The notes beneath the pieces are model-generated. The model was not told the origin of the DNA. It saw only the letters and a list, made by a program, of their open reading frames with translations, and ran no database searches. Position numbers and translations under genes: made by a program. Below, one piece after another: positions 51,035 through 59,928 of a DNA stretch of 64,000 nt (the first letter of the stretch is position 1; each line of letters starts with the position of its first letter). Source of the DNA: Marinobacter orientalis (GTDB lineage: Bacteria > Pseudomonadota > Gammaproteobacteria > Pseudomonadales > Oleiphilaceae); NCBI RefSeq assembly GCF_004792665.1, contig NZ_SRZX01000001.1, positions 868,001-932,000 of the forward strand, read 5' to 3'.

Positions 51035-52510
51035 TCAGGCACCTCTGAGCTCACCGGAAGATGTTTGCTCCCCGGTTTCCGGAGCCGGAATCGTCTGGCT
51101 ATCCTTAAGACGCTTCCGGTTGGGGGAGTAGGCCGGCATACGAATCGTCACCATAAGTCCCGGATACTCCTCACCGGGGTGGTGATCGCTCAGCGAGATA
51201 ACTCCCTGATGTATTTCTGCCACAGCACTGACAAGACTGAGTCCCAGACCATTTCCCGGTAGCGACCGGCTCTTGGCCACCCGGTAGAAGCGCTGGAATA
51301 CCTGGTCCTTTTCCTCGTCGGGGATACCGATACCACTATCCCCCACTTCGAAAACCGCATCGCTTCCTTCCTTGCGAACATTTACCCGGATCTTGCCCTT
51401 TTCGGGGGTGTACTTGATAGCGTTATCAATCAGATTGCTGACCATCTGGAACAGTAAGTCCCGGTCTCCTTCAATCACCACGTGGTCTTCCAGGGACTGC
51501 TCGAAATCCTGATCCTTGTCTTCCGCCAGCGCCTCGTAGAGTTCACAGGCATCGCTGACCAGATCTCCCAGGCACACCTGTTTCATGTCCGCCGTATTAC
51601 CCCGGGTTTCCAGCCGCGCAATCCGCAACAGGGCATTGAAGGTCGCCAGCAGCTGATCCGCCTCGGCCACCGCCTTACCGGCCTGGTCCCGCGCTTCGTC
51701 GTTGTCCACGGACATCAGGGTATTTTCCAGCTGGTTGCGTAGCCGGGTCAGGGGGGTTCTCAGATCGTGAGCGATACTGTCGGAAACATGGCGAATGCCT
51801 TCCATCAGGTACACAATCCGGTCCAGCATCTGGTTAAGGTTTTCCGCCAGCTGGTCGAAATCGTCGTCGGTACCCCGGGTGGGTATGCGCAGCGACAGAT
51901 GCCCGTTCATGATTCGTCGGGACGTGTTGTTGATGACTTCAATTCGCCGCGTGGTACTCCGGCTCATCAGAAATCCACCCAGCAACGCCAGTGCCAGAGT
52001 AATCCCCATGCCCCAGTTGATGGCCGTCTCGATGACCCGCTTGAGGTTGGTGAGTTCGTCCACATCACGGCCGACCAGCAGGCGCAGGCCACCCTGAACC
52101 TCGAAAATACGCGCCCGCGCCAGGCGCTCGGGGCCGGTCCAGCCCACGGACTCATCCAGGGTGAAATTGATCCAGCCACTTTCCGAGCGTGAGCCGTTGG
52201 GCCAGGTTTCGATATTACCGGCGAGCTTGAGAAAGTCGTCTGTGGTCAACAGGTAAATGGATTTGGCATTGGGGTCGCGGGCAACGCGCTCGCGGATAAT
52301 GGAAATCAGGCCATTGATACCGCTGCCGCGGTACTGTTCAGCGAGGCCGGCAATTTCTGCCTCGATGGTTTCATCGGTCTGCTCAGTCATGAACCCTGCT
52401 GTGCGCCAGTAGATGAACGCCAGCAACAGGAAAACCGAGGTGGCGAATACCACCATATACAACAGGGCTAACTGGAACGATGAGGTTCGAAGCTGGCTAA
52501 GCAGTTTCAC
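51035..52510 (-). CDS. Sensor histidine kinase (HAMP, HisKA, HATPase)
   Basis: A 491-residue inner-membrane kinase. The first membrane helix is at about 14-35, a periplasmic loop of about 120 residues follows, then a second helix (about 167-185), HAMP, the HisKA box SDSIAHDLRTPLTRLRNQ, and an ATPase domain with NLIDNAIKYTPEKG, GDSGIGIP and GNGLGLSLV. The start is taken as GTG at 52510 (MKLLSQLRTSSFQ), which overlaps the regulator's 3' end by 14 bases, a usual arrangement for such pairs. The signal is unknown. Confidence 0.9.
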   Translation of the reverse strand: MKLLSQLRTSSFQLALLYMVVFATSVFLLLAFIYWRTAGFMTEQTDETIEAEIAGLAEQYRGSGINGLISIIRERVARDPNAKSIYLLTTDDFLKLAGNIETWPNGSRSESGWINFTLDESVGWTGPERLARARIFEVQGGLRLLVGRDVDELTNLKRVIETAINWGMGITLALALLGGFLMSRSTTRRIEVINNTSRRIMNGHLSLRIPTRGTDDDFDQLAENLNQMLDRIVYLMEGIRHVSDSIAHDLRTPLTRLRNQLENTLMSVDNDEARDQAGKAVAEADQLLATFNALLRIARLETRGNTADMKQVCLGDLVSDACELYEALAEDKDQDFEQSLEDHVVIEGDRDLLFQMVSNLIDNAIKYTPEKGKIRVNVRKEGSDAVFEVGDSGIGIPDEEKDQVFQRFYRVAKSRSLPGNGLGLSLVSAVAEIHQGVISLSDHHPGEEYPGLMVTIRMPAYSPNRKRLKDSQTIPAPETGEQTSSGELRGA

Positions 52511-53177
52511 GCAACATGTACCCTGCACCCCGGATGGTCTGCAGCAGCGGGGTATCGAATTCCTTGTCGATTTTTGCCCTCAGGCGGCTGATATGCACAT
52601 CAATCACGTTGGTCTGGGGGTCAAAATGATAGTCCCATACTTTCTCAAGCAGCATGGTGCGAGTGACCACCTGACCGGCATTGCGCATGAGATATTCCAG
52701 CAGACGGAACTCCCGGGGTTGAACGTCGATATTGTGTCCTGCGCGCTTGACCGTCCGGGCCAGCAGGTCCATCTCCAGGTCCGCCACCCTCAGTACGGTT
52801 TCGGTTTCCGCGGACTGACGGTTGCGTCGTACCAGGGACTCAATGCGTGCCAGCAACTCGGTGAACGAGAACGGCTTGGTCAGGTAGTCGTCACCGCCAC
52901 CCCGCAGGCCTTCGACCCGGTCATCGACATCGCCCAGGGCGCTGAGGATCAAGACGGGCACCTGGTTACCGGTGGCACGCACCGTCTTGATAATCGACAG
53001 ACCATCCATTCCCGGCAGCATACGGTCGACAATCATGATGTCGTAGTCTTCGCTGGCGGCCATCATCATCCCGTCCTTGCCATCCGCCGCATGGTCCACG
53101 ACAAAATCAGACTCTTTCAGCCCTTTGACAAGGTAGTTTGCCACGTCCTGATCGTCTTCAATTACCAGTGCTTTCAC
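52497..53177 (-). CDS. OmpR-family response regulator
   Basis: A 226-residue regulator with a receiver domain (acid pair E7/D8-D9, phospho-acceptor D51 in MIVDRMLPG, Lys in DYLTKPFSF) and a winged-helix DNA-binding domain from about 130 ending with LLQTIRGAGYMLRETA. It belongs to the group paired with HAMP kinases of the CusS/QseC type, but the regulon cannot be named. It is the upstream gene of the pair. GGAGGATAACCGGTG with an AGGAGG-like stretch precedes the ATG. Confidence 0.92.
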   Translation of the reverse strand: MKALVIEDDQDVANYLVKGLKESDFVVDHAADGKDGMMMAASEDYDIMIVDRMLPGMDGLSIIKTVRATGNQVPVLILSALGDVDDRVEGLRGGGDDYLTKPFSFTELLARIESLVRRNRQSAETETVLRVADLEMDLLARTVKRAGHNIDVQPREFRLLEYLMRNAGQVVTRTMLLEKVWDYHFDPQTNVIDVHISRLRAKIDKEFDTPLLQTIRGAGYMLRETA

Positions 53178-53281
53178 CGGTTATCCTCCTGAATAGCGGA
53201 TTACATTAACAGCTAGGGTACGAAGAACATCGGTTGCCGGCCAGTTACGATCCTGTAAGAGGGTGTCGCCAATGGCGACGG

Positions 53282-54061
53282 TCAGGCCCCGTTCCGGAAC
53301 CAGTTCAGACTTGCCGCCGTATCGCTGCTGGGGCGATATTCCGCACTCACCCAGCCACCATACCCCAGACGGTCGAGGGCCGCGAAAACATTCCGAAAGT
53401 TAATTTCTCCGGTACCAGGCTCATGGCGACCAGGATTGTCCGCAAACTGGATATGGCCAATCCACGGCAACAGACATTCCACTGAGCGTATCAGGTCCCC
53501 CTCCATGACCTGCATGTGGTAGAGGTCATACTGCAACTTGACGTTGCCGGCATCAACCGCCTCGATCAACTGCATGACCCGGGCAGAGGTATCCAGGAAG
53601 AAGCCCGGTATATCCACCCGGGAGTTGATGGCCTCCAGACAAAGAGTCATGCCTTCTTCTTCAAGCCTGGCGGCGCCATGATTGACGTTGTCCACCAGCG
53701 TTTGCCAGGCCAGCGACTCATCCAGCGTATCCGGCCGGATGCCGGCAAGGCAATTGATCTGCCTGCAGCCCAGGGCCTTTGCATAGCGAATGGCCTGTTC
53801 CACGCCTTCTCTGAATTCACCGACACGGTCTGGAAAGCAGGCAATGCCACGCTCGCCGGCGCTCCAGTCCCCGGCTGGCAGGTTGAAAAGTACCTGGGTA
53901 AGCCCGTTACTATCAAGCTCACGCCTCAGATCCTCTTCCGGCCACTCGTAGGGAAACAGGTACTCAACACCGGTAAAACCCGCCTCCCGCGCCAGCCGGA
54001 AACGGTCCATGAAATCCGCCTCGGTAAACAGCATGGAAAGATTGGCAGCGAAAACAGGCAT
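53282..54061 (-). CDS. hyi: Hydroxypyruvate isomerase (Hyi/OtnI family)
   Basis: A 259-residue TIM-barrel isomerase that interconverts hydroxypyruvate and tartronate semialdehyde. Family hallmarks include the start FAANLSMLFTE, Glu143 in LCLEAINSR as a metal ligand, LQYDLYHMQ, HIQFADNPGRHEPGTGEINF and the C-terminal GWVSAEYRP. Length equals E. coli Hyi (258). It is 3 bases downstream of the tartronate semialdehyde reductase gene, which supports the glyoxylate to glycerate route. Glyoxylate carboligase is not in the window. The closely related OtnI activity is an alternative. Confidence 0.87.
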   Translation of the reverse strand: MPVFAANLSMLFTEADFMDRFRLAREAGFTGVEYLFPYEWPEEDLRRELDSNGLTQVLFNLPAGDWSAGERGIACFPDRVGEFREGVEQAIRYAKALGCRQINCLAGIRPDTLDESLAWQTLVDNVNHGAARLEEEGMTLCLEAINSRVDIPGFFLDTSARVMQLIEAVDAGNVKLQYDLYHMQVMEGDLIRSVECLLPWIGHIQFADNPGRHEPGTGEINFRNVFAALDRLGYGGWVSAEYRPSSDTAASLNWFRNGA

Positions 54062-54064
54062 GGC

Positions 54065-54979
54065 TTATCCCTTACGTTTGATGGCCGGTGAAGTGCCCAG
54101 CAGGGCACCATTGAGATGCTCCAGTTCCAGCAACAGGCCACTGTGGTCCACATCACTGTGCCCATTGGCCACCAGGCTCTGGTATTCATTATGCACCTGC
54201 TGCGCCAGAGGCAGAGTGAGCCCCTCGGAACGGGCTTCATCCAGAATCATACGCAGATCCTTGAGCTGGATCCGCGCCGGCGCACCGGGAGAGAAATCCC
54301 GGTCAATCATGCGCTGGCCGTGCAGTTCCAGAATCCGGCTACCGGCAAAACCACCCATCAGCGCCTCCCGCACCGCAGAAGGATCAGCACCACCCTTCGC
54401 CGCCAGCAGTAACGCCTCCGAAACCGCGCCAATGGTAATCCCCACAATCGCCTGGTTTGCCAGCTTGGCCAGTTGCCCGGCACCCACAGGCCCAATCGGC
54501 GTGCACTTCCCCAGCGCCTCAAACACGGGCCGTACCCGCTCAATATCCGCCTCCGGACCCCCGGCCATAATACTCAGCGTCGCCTGCTCAGCCCCGAGGG
54601 TACCACCCGACACCGGCGCATCTACATAACCGGCACCCTGTTCCCTAGCCAGTTCAGCATGGCGGCGAGCCAGCGAAGGCTGAACCGAACTCATATCAAT
54701 ATACACCGCCCCCGCTTTCAGCGCGCCGATACCACCCTGATCCACCATCACGCCGTCCACCACATCGCCGTTTTCCAGCATGGTGATCACCACATCAGCA
54801 TCACGGATAGCGTCCTTCGGAGAACCGGCAATACCAGCCTCGCTTTGAAAAGGCTCACATTTGCTCGCGGTACGGTTCCACAAAGTGATTGGAAAGCCGG
54901 CACCCAACAAGTTCCTGACCATGGGCGCACCCATCAACCCAACACCGAGGAAAGCTATATGAAGCTGTTTCGTTACCAT
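54065..54979 (-). CDS. glxR: 2-hydroxy-3-oxopropionate (tartronate semialdehyde) reductase
   Basis: A 304-residue beta-hydroxyacid dehydrogenase reducing tartronate semialdehyde to glycerate with NAD(P)H. The cofactor motif GVGLMGAPMVRNLL is at 11-24. The substrate motif is DAPVSGGTLGAEQATLSIMAGG and the catalytic lysine region is GAGQLAKLANQAIVG. The ATG at 54979 begins the family-like sequence; a frame extending to 55195 runs through the inverted repeat and is rejected. Together with hyi it forms a two-gene unit. 3-hydroxyisobutyrate dehydrogenase activity is an alternative. Confidence 0.87.
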   Translation of the reverse strand: MVTKQLHIAFLGVGLMGAPMVRNLLGAGFPITLWNRTASKCEPFQSEAGIAGSPKDAIRDADVVITMLENGDVVDGVMVDQGGIGALKAGAVYIDMSSVQPSLARRHAELAREQGAGYVDAPVSGGTLGAEQATLSIMAGGPEADIERVRPVFEALGKCTPIGPVGAGQLAKLANQAIVGITIGAVSEALLLAAKGGADPSAVREALMGGFAGSRILELHGQRMIDRDFSPGAPARIQLKDLRMILDEARSEGLTLPLAQQVHNEYQSLVANGHSDVDHSGLLLELEHLNGALLGTSPAIKRKG

Positions 54980-55009
54980 AATTTTTGGACCCTTACTGCC
55001 AATCCGGAA

Positions 55010-55118
55010 GAAGTGGGTGGGCAGGCCCTTCCAAAACACGCTGTGGATACGTCCCTGTACGCTCGGCTCCGCCATCCATGGCTCCGCACGGTTTTGGAAG
55101 GGCCTGCCCACCCACTTC
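55010..55118 (+). repeat. Long inverted repeat, copy D of the TCCCTGT-core family
   Basis: Perfect 28-base arms at 55010-55037 and 55091-55118. The loop holds GGATACGTCCCTGTACGCTC and the GCTCCGCCATCCATGGCTCC block in plus orientation. Outer arm sequence is unlike the other copies except for the CCCTTCCAAAAC next to the loop, shared with copy A. It lies between the rpoH terminator and glxR, which are both on the minus strand. Confidence 0.9.
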
Positions 55119-55152
55119 CGCCCCAAGGTGTGTTTTAAAGGATTATACAAAC

Positions 55153-55188
55153 AAAAACGCCACCAACCCCGCAAAGGGTGGTGGCGTT
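55153..55188 (-). terminator. Intrinsic terminator of rpoH
   Basis: On the minus strand, 10-base arms AACGCCACCA / TGGTGGCGTT enclose a loop and run into TTTTTG, 27 bases after the rpoH stop. It is a good match to an intrinsic terminator. Confidence 0.85.
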
Positions 55189-55215
55189 CTGACAAAAGCC
55201 GATATCATCCCTGGC

Positions 55216-56088
55216 TTATGCGGCGACGGCCTCTTCCGTCGTCATCTGGGCACGAATCTTCTTCATCGCGTTCTTCTCAAGCTGACGGATACGCTCCGCG
55301 GAAACACCATACCGGTCTGCCAGTTCATGCAGTGTAGACTTGCTGTCTGACAACCAGCGCTCCCGCAGAATGTCCTGGCTGCGCTCATCCAGCAGCGCCA
55401 GCGCCGACATCAGACGGCCATTGGAATCATCCGTCCAGTCCGACTGTTCCAGCTGGGTAGCCGGATTGCTGCGATGATCTTCCAGGTAGTACTGCGGTGC
55501 CTGGTAGGCATTGTCCTCGTCATCGTCCTGGGGGCCATCGAACGCGGTATCGTGAGAAGCCAGACGGCCTTCCATTTCACGTACCACTTTGGGTTCCACA
55601 CCAAGGTCGCTGGCCACTGCCTTGACTTCCTCATGGCTTAACCATGCCAGACGCTTCTTCTGACTGCGCAGATTAAAGAACAGCTTGCGCTGGGCCTTTG
55701 TAGTGGCCACTTTCACGATACGCCAGTTACGCAGAATGAATTCGTGAATCTCGGCCTTGATCCAATGCACCGCAAAGGACACAAGACGCACGCCATATTC
55801 CGGATTGAAGCGCTTGACCGCTTTCATCAGGCCCACATTACCTTCCTGTATCAGGTCAGCCTGCGACAGACCATAACCGGCATAACTGCGTGCGATATGG
55901 ATCACGAAGCGCAGATGAGAAAGAATCAACTCGCGAGCGGCCTCTACATCACCTTCGTAATGCAACTTTTCTGACAACTTGCGCTCTTCCTCAACAGACA
56001 ACACCGGGATGGTGCTGGCCGCCTGAATATAAGACTCCAGATTGGCGCCTGGAACCAGCCTGTCGATGATCTGTAGATTTGTACCCAT
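55216..56088 (-). CDS. rpoH: RNA polymerase heat-shock sigma factor RpoH (sigma-32)
   Basis: A 290-residue sigma factor for heat-shock genes. Regions 2.1-2.4 ([47 protein letters not shown]), the RpoH box [16 protein letters not shown] and region 4.2 ([28 protein letters not shown]) are present. It follows ftsX as in E. coli. AGGAG precedes the ATG by 8 bases. A sigma-E-like promoter lies about 50 bases upstream. Translational thermosensing is known for E. coli rpoH; I cannot assess it here. An intrinsic terminator follows the gene. Confidence 0.97.
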   Translation of the reverse strand: MGTNLQIIDRLVPGANLESYIQAASTIPVLSVEEERKLSEKLHYEGDVEAARELILSHLRFVIHIARSYAGYGLSQADLIQEGNVGLMKAVKRFNPEYGVRLVSFAVHWIKAEIHEFILRNWRIVKVATTKAQRKLFFNLRSQKKRLAWLSHEEVKAVASDLGVEPKVVREMEGRLASHDTAFDGPQDDDEDNAYQAPQYYLEDHRSNPATQLEQSDWTDDSNGRLMSALALLDERSQDILRERWLSDSKSTLHELADRYGVSAERIRQLEKNAMKKIRAQMTTEEAVAA

Positions 56089-56134
56089 ATTTTAACTCTC
56101 CTGACATGCCGGCCAATAAATGTACAGTGTGACC

Positions 56135-56161
56135 ATTGACCACCAAGTGTTCCGCAAGTTC
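56135..56161 (-). promoter_or_regulatory. Sigma-E (RpoE/AlgU)-type promoter of rpoH
   Basis: On the minus strand, GAACTT is followed after exactly 16 bases by TCAAT, 47 bases before the rpoH start. E. coli rpoH has a sigma-E promoter (P3) with GAACTT, a 16-base spacer and TCTGA in the same place, and the bases after the -35 (TTGAACTTGCGGA here, TTGAACTTGTGGA there) also agree. Confidence 0.65.
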
Positions 56162-56282
56162 AAAAATTTCCTCAAAAACGTTTTAAAACAATAAACTGGA
56201 AACCTGACTGCCTTTTAAATTCTAACTTTAACCTACGCGAAAAGCAGGTCTGTTTTCAATACGGCATTTCCGAGACAAAATA

Positions 56283-57281
56283 TCATCCGCCAGCAATCTC
56301 TCCAGGCTCTATATCGTCAAGATGGCGTTTGACAGCCAGCCATGCACCTAACCAGCCTAACAGCATGGCAGCAATTATCAACGCCAGCGCTCCGTCAAGG
56401 CTAAGCCCGTTAAGGGAGAATTCACTGCGATACAGCCCTGCCAGCCGCTCCACCGGGCCACTGAGCCACCAGAGTGATAACTGCAGCAGTATTAAAGCCA
56501 CGATACCACCCCCGAGACCAAACCAGGCACCGGTATAGAGAAATGGCCGGCGCACGAAGGCATCCGTGCCGCCCACCAGCTTGGCCACCAGAATCTCATC
56601 ACGTCGGTTTTCGATGGCAAGTCGCACGGTATTGCCGATTACCAGCACCACCGCTGCCGCCAGCAGCATCGCCAGCGCCCAGACGGCGCGACCGAGCAGG
56701 TCGGTCATGGCGTTCAGGCGCTGCAGCCAGCCCAGATCCACCTGAACGCGTTCAACGCCGTCCAGACCCTCGACAACCGTCAGCAGCATTTCCACCCCGT
56801 CAGCTGTGCGGGAACTTTCGCTGGGGGTGACCAGCAGGGTATGGGGCAGCGGATTCTCGTCCAGGTAGTCCAGAGCATCCTCAAGACCGGAAGAGGCCCG
56901 AAATTCCTCCAGTGCAGTATCCCGGTCAATCAGTTCCACCTCCGCCACCCGGCTGTCGTCGGTTACCGTGGCTTTCAGCGCCTGCGCCTCATCGATGGAA
57001 ACTGAATCACCCAAATAGGCTGTCACCCGCGCGGAGCTCTCCCAGCCGGCGCTGACACCTTCCAGGCTGGCGAGCAATAACATCAGCGCCACCGGTAACG
57101 CCAGCGCCACGCCCATGACAGTCCAGGTCATCATGCTGGCAAGCGGGGACTGCCACAGACGCCGGGCGCTGTCCCGGGCGACTTTATGGTGGTGGCTCAG
57201 ATAACTTTCGGCCTGTTCCCGCCAGGGGGAACGGCCACTTTTTGCGCCACGGCTCTGTTGCCTGCGGGATTCGTTAGCCAT
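56283..57281 (-). CDS. ftsX: Cell division protein FtsX (permease)
   Basis: A 332-residue inner-membrane protein that with FtsE controls septal peptidoglycan hydrolases in the divisome. A cytoplasmic N-tail (SYLSHHHKVARDSARRLWQSPLASMMTWTVMG), a first membrane helix, a periplasmic domain of about 110 residues (WESSARVTAYLGDSVSIDEAQAL) and three more helices match the family. NRRDEILVAKLVGGTDAFVRRPFLYTG is diagnostic. The ATG at 57281 overlaps the ftsE stop by 8 bases. A GGGAG lies close before it. Confidence 0.95.
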   Translation of the reverse strand: MANESRRQQSRGAKSGRSPWREQAESYLSHHHKVARDSARRLWQSPLASMMTWTVMGVALALPVALMLLLASLEGVSAGWESSARVTAYLGDSVSIDEAQALKATVTDDSRVAEVELIDRDTALEEFRASSGLEDALDYLDENPLPHTLLVTPSESSRTADGVEMLLTVVEGLDGVERVQVDLGWLQRLNAMTDLLGRAVWALAMLLAAAVVLVIGNTVRLAIENRRDEILVAKLVGGTDAFVRRPFLYTGAWFGLGGGIVALILLQLSLWWLSGPVERLAGLYRSEFSLNGLSLDGALALIIAAMLLGWLGAWLAVKRHLDDIEPGEIAGG

Positions 57282-57957
57282 GCCAGCTCCCGGCAGCGCC
57301 AACACCGGCCGTCAGCCGGCCATGATCCAGTGTGAGCGTGCGACGCCCGAGATCATTGATCAGGGCGATATCGTGGCTGGCAATCAGTACCGTGACTCCA
57401 ACCTGGCTGAACTCTGCAAACAGCCGCATGATATCGGCAGACAAATCCGGGTCCAGATTACCGGTGGGCTCATCCGCCAGCAGCACCGGGGGTTTGTTCA
57501 CTACGGCCCGGGCAATGCCCACCCGCTGCTGCTCACCGCCGGAAAGCTGCAGCGGATTCATCTTTTCCTTGCTCAGCAGCCCCACCTTGTCCAGGGCGGC
57601 ACGAACGCGGCGACCAATATCCCGGGCAGGCGTGCCCATGACTTCCAGGGGCATGGCGACGTTGTCGAAAACGGTACGGTCGAACAGCAACTGGTGGTTC
57701 TGGAATACCACGCCAATATGGCGGCGGATATAGGGAACCTGGCGGCGCGGCAGGGTATTGAGCACCTGCCCGCCGACAATCACCTCGCCGGCACTGGGGC
57801 GCTCCATCACCATGATCAGCTTGAGCAGAGTACTTTTGCCAGCACCCGAATGACCGGTGAGAAATACCAGTTCGCCACGCTCCAGACCGAAATTGACCTG
57901 GCGCAGAGCGGTATGATCGCTGCCGTAACGTTTGGTGACCTGGCGGAACTCGATCAT
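57274..57957 (-). CDS. ftsE: Cell division ATP-binding protein FtsE
   Basis: A 227-residue ABC ATPase, the partner of FtsX. Walker A GHSGAGKST is at 35-43. QNHQLLFDRTVFDNVAMPLEV, the signature LSGGEQQRVGIARAV, Walker B LLADEPTGNLD and the H-loop LIASHD follow. It begins 6 bases after the ftsY stop and overlaps ftsX, so ftsY-ftsE-ftsX are one operon. It is slightly longer at the C-terminus than E. coli FtsE (222). Confidence 0.96.
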   Translation of the reverse strand: MIEFRQVTKRYGSDHTALRQVNFGLERGELVFLTGHSGAGKSTLLKLIMVMERPSAGEVIVGGQVLNTLPRRQVPYIRRHIGVVFQNHQLLFDRTVFDNVAMPLEVMGTPARDIGRRVRAALDKVGLLSKEKMNPLQLSGGEQQRVGIARAVVNKPPVLLADEPTGNLDPDLSADIMRLFAEFSQVGVTVLIASHDIALINDLGRRTLTLDHGRLTAGVGAAGSWHG

Positions 57958-57963
57958 CGAGGG

Positions 57964-59139
57964 TTACTTCTCCGGGCTTTCGTCGAACAGCGCATCCACA
58001 AAGGTGCGGGCATCGAAGCTGCGCAGGTCATCCACCTGCTCACCCACGCCGATATAGCGGATCGGCAACTGCAACTGCCGGGCGATAGCGAAAACAATGC
58101 CACCCTTGGCAGTGCCGTCCAGCTTGGTCAGGGTAATGCCACTGACTCCCACCGCCTGCTGGAACACCTGGGCCTGGTTCAGGGCGTTCTGGCCGGTACC
58201 AGCGTCCAGTACCAGCATGACTTCGTGGGGCGCACTGGCATCCAGCTTCTTTATAACCCGCACCACCTTTTCCAGCTCGCTCATCAGGTTATCCTTGTTC
58301 TGCAGGCGCCCGGCGGTATCTGCAATGACTACATCCACACCCCGGGACTGGGCCGACTGGACCGCATCGAAGATTACTGAAGCACTGTCGGCACCGGTGT
58401 GCTGTGCCACCACCGGCACGTTATTGCGCTCACCCCACACCTGCAACTGCTCAACGGCTGCTGCCCGGAAGGTATCCCCCGCCGCCAGCATCACCGACTT
58501 GCCGTCGCGCTGGAACAGTTTGGTGAGCTTGCCGATGGTTGTGGTTTTGCCCACGCCGTTCACACCGACCATCAGGATCACGTAGGGTTTCTTGCTGGCA
58601 TCGATTTCCAGAGGCCTGGCAACATCCGCCAGCAAGCCATGGAGCTCATCACGCAACGCCTTGCGCAGGGCTTCCCCATCCTTGAGCTGATTGCGCTCAA
58701 GCTTATCCGTCAGCGATTCGATGATTTCCGAGGTGGCAGTGACGCCTACGTCTGCCATCAGCAGTGTGGTTTCGATTTCCTCCAGCAGATCCTCGTCCAC
58801 TTTCTTGCCGACGGAGAACAGGTCGGCCAGGCCGCCGGTCAGGCTGGCACGGGTTTTACCCAGACCCTCGCGAATGCGCTCGAAAACGCTGACCGCCGGC
58901 GCTTCCCGCTCGGGTGCTACGGGGGCTTCGACCGGCGCTTCGGCAACCGGTGCGCTGACAGTCTCTGCTTTTTCCTCTGCCTCCGCTTTGGGTGTGGCAC
59001 CTTCCGGGGCTTCCGGCTTTTTCTGGGGCACCGGCTTCGGCCGGGGAACACGCCGACGGTTGGCGGCCACATCCAGAACAAACACAAGCACAAGAAGGGC
59101 CAGAAGGCCGATATCAATCCACTCTGCCGTCATAGTCAT
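57964..59139 (-). CDS. ftsY: Signal recognition particle receptor FtsY with N-terminal membrane segment
   Basis: A 391-residue SRP GTPase receiving ribosome-nascent chain complexes at the membrane. The NG domain has GVNGVGKTT at 192-200, DTFRAAAVEQL, DTAGRLQ and TKLDGTAKGG. The acidic, Pro/Ala-rich A region (33-83) is short. Unlike E. coli FtsY, residues 6-25 (EWIDIGLLALLVLVFVLDVA) form a clear hydrophobic helix followed by NRRR, resembling a membrane anchor. This could replace lipid binding by the A domain. The ATG at 59139 is the likely start, so the segment is part of the protein. Confidence 0.95.
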   Translation of the reverse strand: MTMTAEWIDIGLLALLVLVFVLDVAANRRRVPRPKPVPQKKPEAPEGATPKAEAEEKAETVSAPVAEAPVEAPVAPEREAPAVSVFERIREGLGKTRASLTGGLADLFSVGKKVDEDLLEEIETTLLMADVGVTATSEIIESLTDKLERNQLKDGEALRKALRDELHGLLADVARPLEIDASKKPYVILMVGVNGVGKTTTIGKLTKLFQRDGKSVMLAAGDTFRAAAVEQLQVWGERNNVPVVAQHTGADSASVIFDAVQSAQSRGVDVVIADTAGRLQNKDNLMSELEKVVRVIKKLDASAPHEVMLVLDAGTGQNALNQAQVFQQAVGVSGITLTKLDGTAKGGIVFAIARQLQLPIRYIGVGEQVDDLRSFDARTFVDALFDESPEK

Positions 59140-59293
59140 ACCATTGGTTGTCGATTCGCAGGATAAAAGAAAGACGGTATTCTAGCAGACTGCCTGCCCT
59201 AAGTGATGGTCACAGGTGACTCGCCCGATAAACCTTCGTAACGTAACATGGCGCAGATCGCAGCCAACCAGCATTCAGGGGTCAGTATTTCAG

Positions 59294-59893
59294 ATGGCAC
59301 GCAAGCAGAAACCCACGCCAGCCAGCGGCGGTGAACTCCGCATCATCGGTGGTGACTGGCGCAGCCGCAAACTGCGCTTCCCGGAAGCCGGCGGCGTCCG
59401 CCCCACGCCTGCACGCACCCGCGAAACCCTGTTCAACTGGCTGACATTCCACATCCCCGGCCGCCGCTGCCTCGACCTCTTCGCCGGTTCCGGCGCCCTC
59501 GGCCTGGAAGCCCTCTCCCGAGGTGCCGGCACAACCGTCTTCATCGACCACACCCCGGCACTGGCACAGGCACTGAGAAACAACCTGCGATTACTGAAAT
59601 CGGACAAGGGGGAAGTCGTCTGCCAGAACGTCGATACCTACCTGGCGCAGCCACCGGCGGAAGCCTTCGACATCCTGTTCATGGACCCCCCATTCCGTCA
59701 GGGCTGGCTGGAAAAACTGTTGCCGATGATTGCGGTCAATGGCTGGGTAAAGCCCGGAAGCTGGATCTACGTGGAACACGAAAGCGATATGCCACCCCCC
59801 ACGGCGCCGGCCAGTTGGAGCCTGCACCGGCAAAAAACAGCAGGCCAGGTGACTTACTGTTTATTCAGAGTGGAAGAATCAGAGCCTGTCTGA
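59294..59893 (+). CDS. rsmD: 16S rRNA (guanine966-N2)-methyltransferase RsmD
   Basis: A 199-residue SAM-dependent enzyme that methylates G966 of 16S rRNA. RIIGGDWRSRKLRFP and RPTPARTRETLFNWL near the N-terminus, the SAM loop CLDLFAGSGALGLEALSRGA and the catalytic DPPF in FMDPPFRQG are diagnostic. I chose the ATG at 59294, which has AGGGG 12 bases upstream; the frame to 59216 is not family-like. It is divergent from ftsY, as in E. coli. It converges on the desaturase across the long inverted repeat at 59929. Confidence 0.94.
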   Translation: MARKQKPTPASGGELRIIGGDWRSRKLRFPEAGGVRPTPARTRETLFNWLTFHIPGRRCLDLFAGSGALGLEALSRGAGTTVFIDHTPALAQALRNNLRLLKSDKGEVVCQNVDTYLAQPPAEAFDILFMDPPFRQGWLEKLLPMIAVNGWVKPGSWIYVEHESDMPPPTAPASWSLHRQKTAGQVTYCLFRVEESEPV

Positions 59894-59928
59894 AGAAACC
59901 GAAAAAGCGATCCCACAGTGGTCAAACC

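Noticed and set aside
53178..53281. Short gap between the two-component regulator and hyi
   Set aside because: Checked for a small gene or terminator; nothing convincing seen.
54980..55195. N-terminal extension of glxR through the inverted repeat
   Set aside because: The extension translates repeat copy D and is not family-like. The reductase begins properly at 54979.
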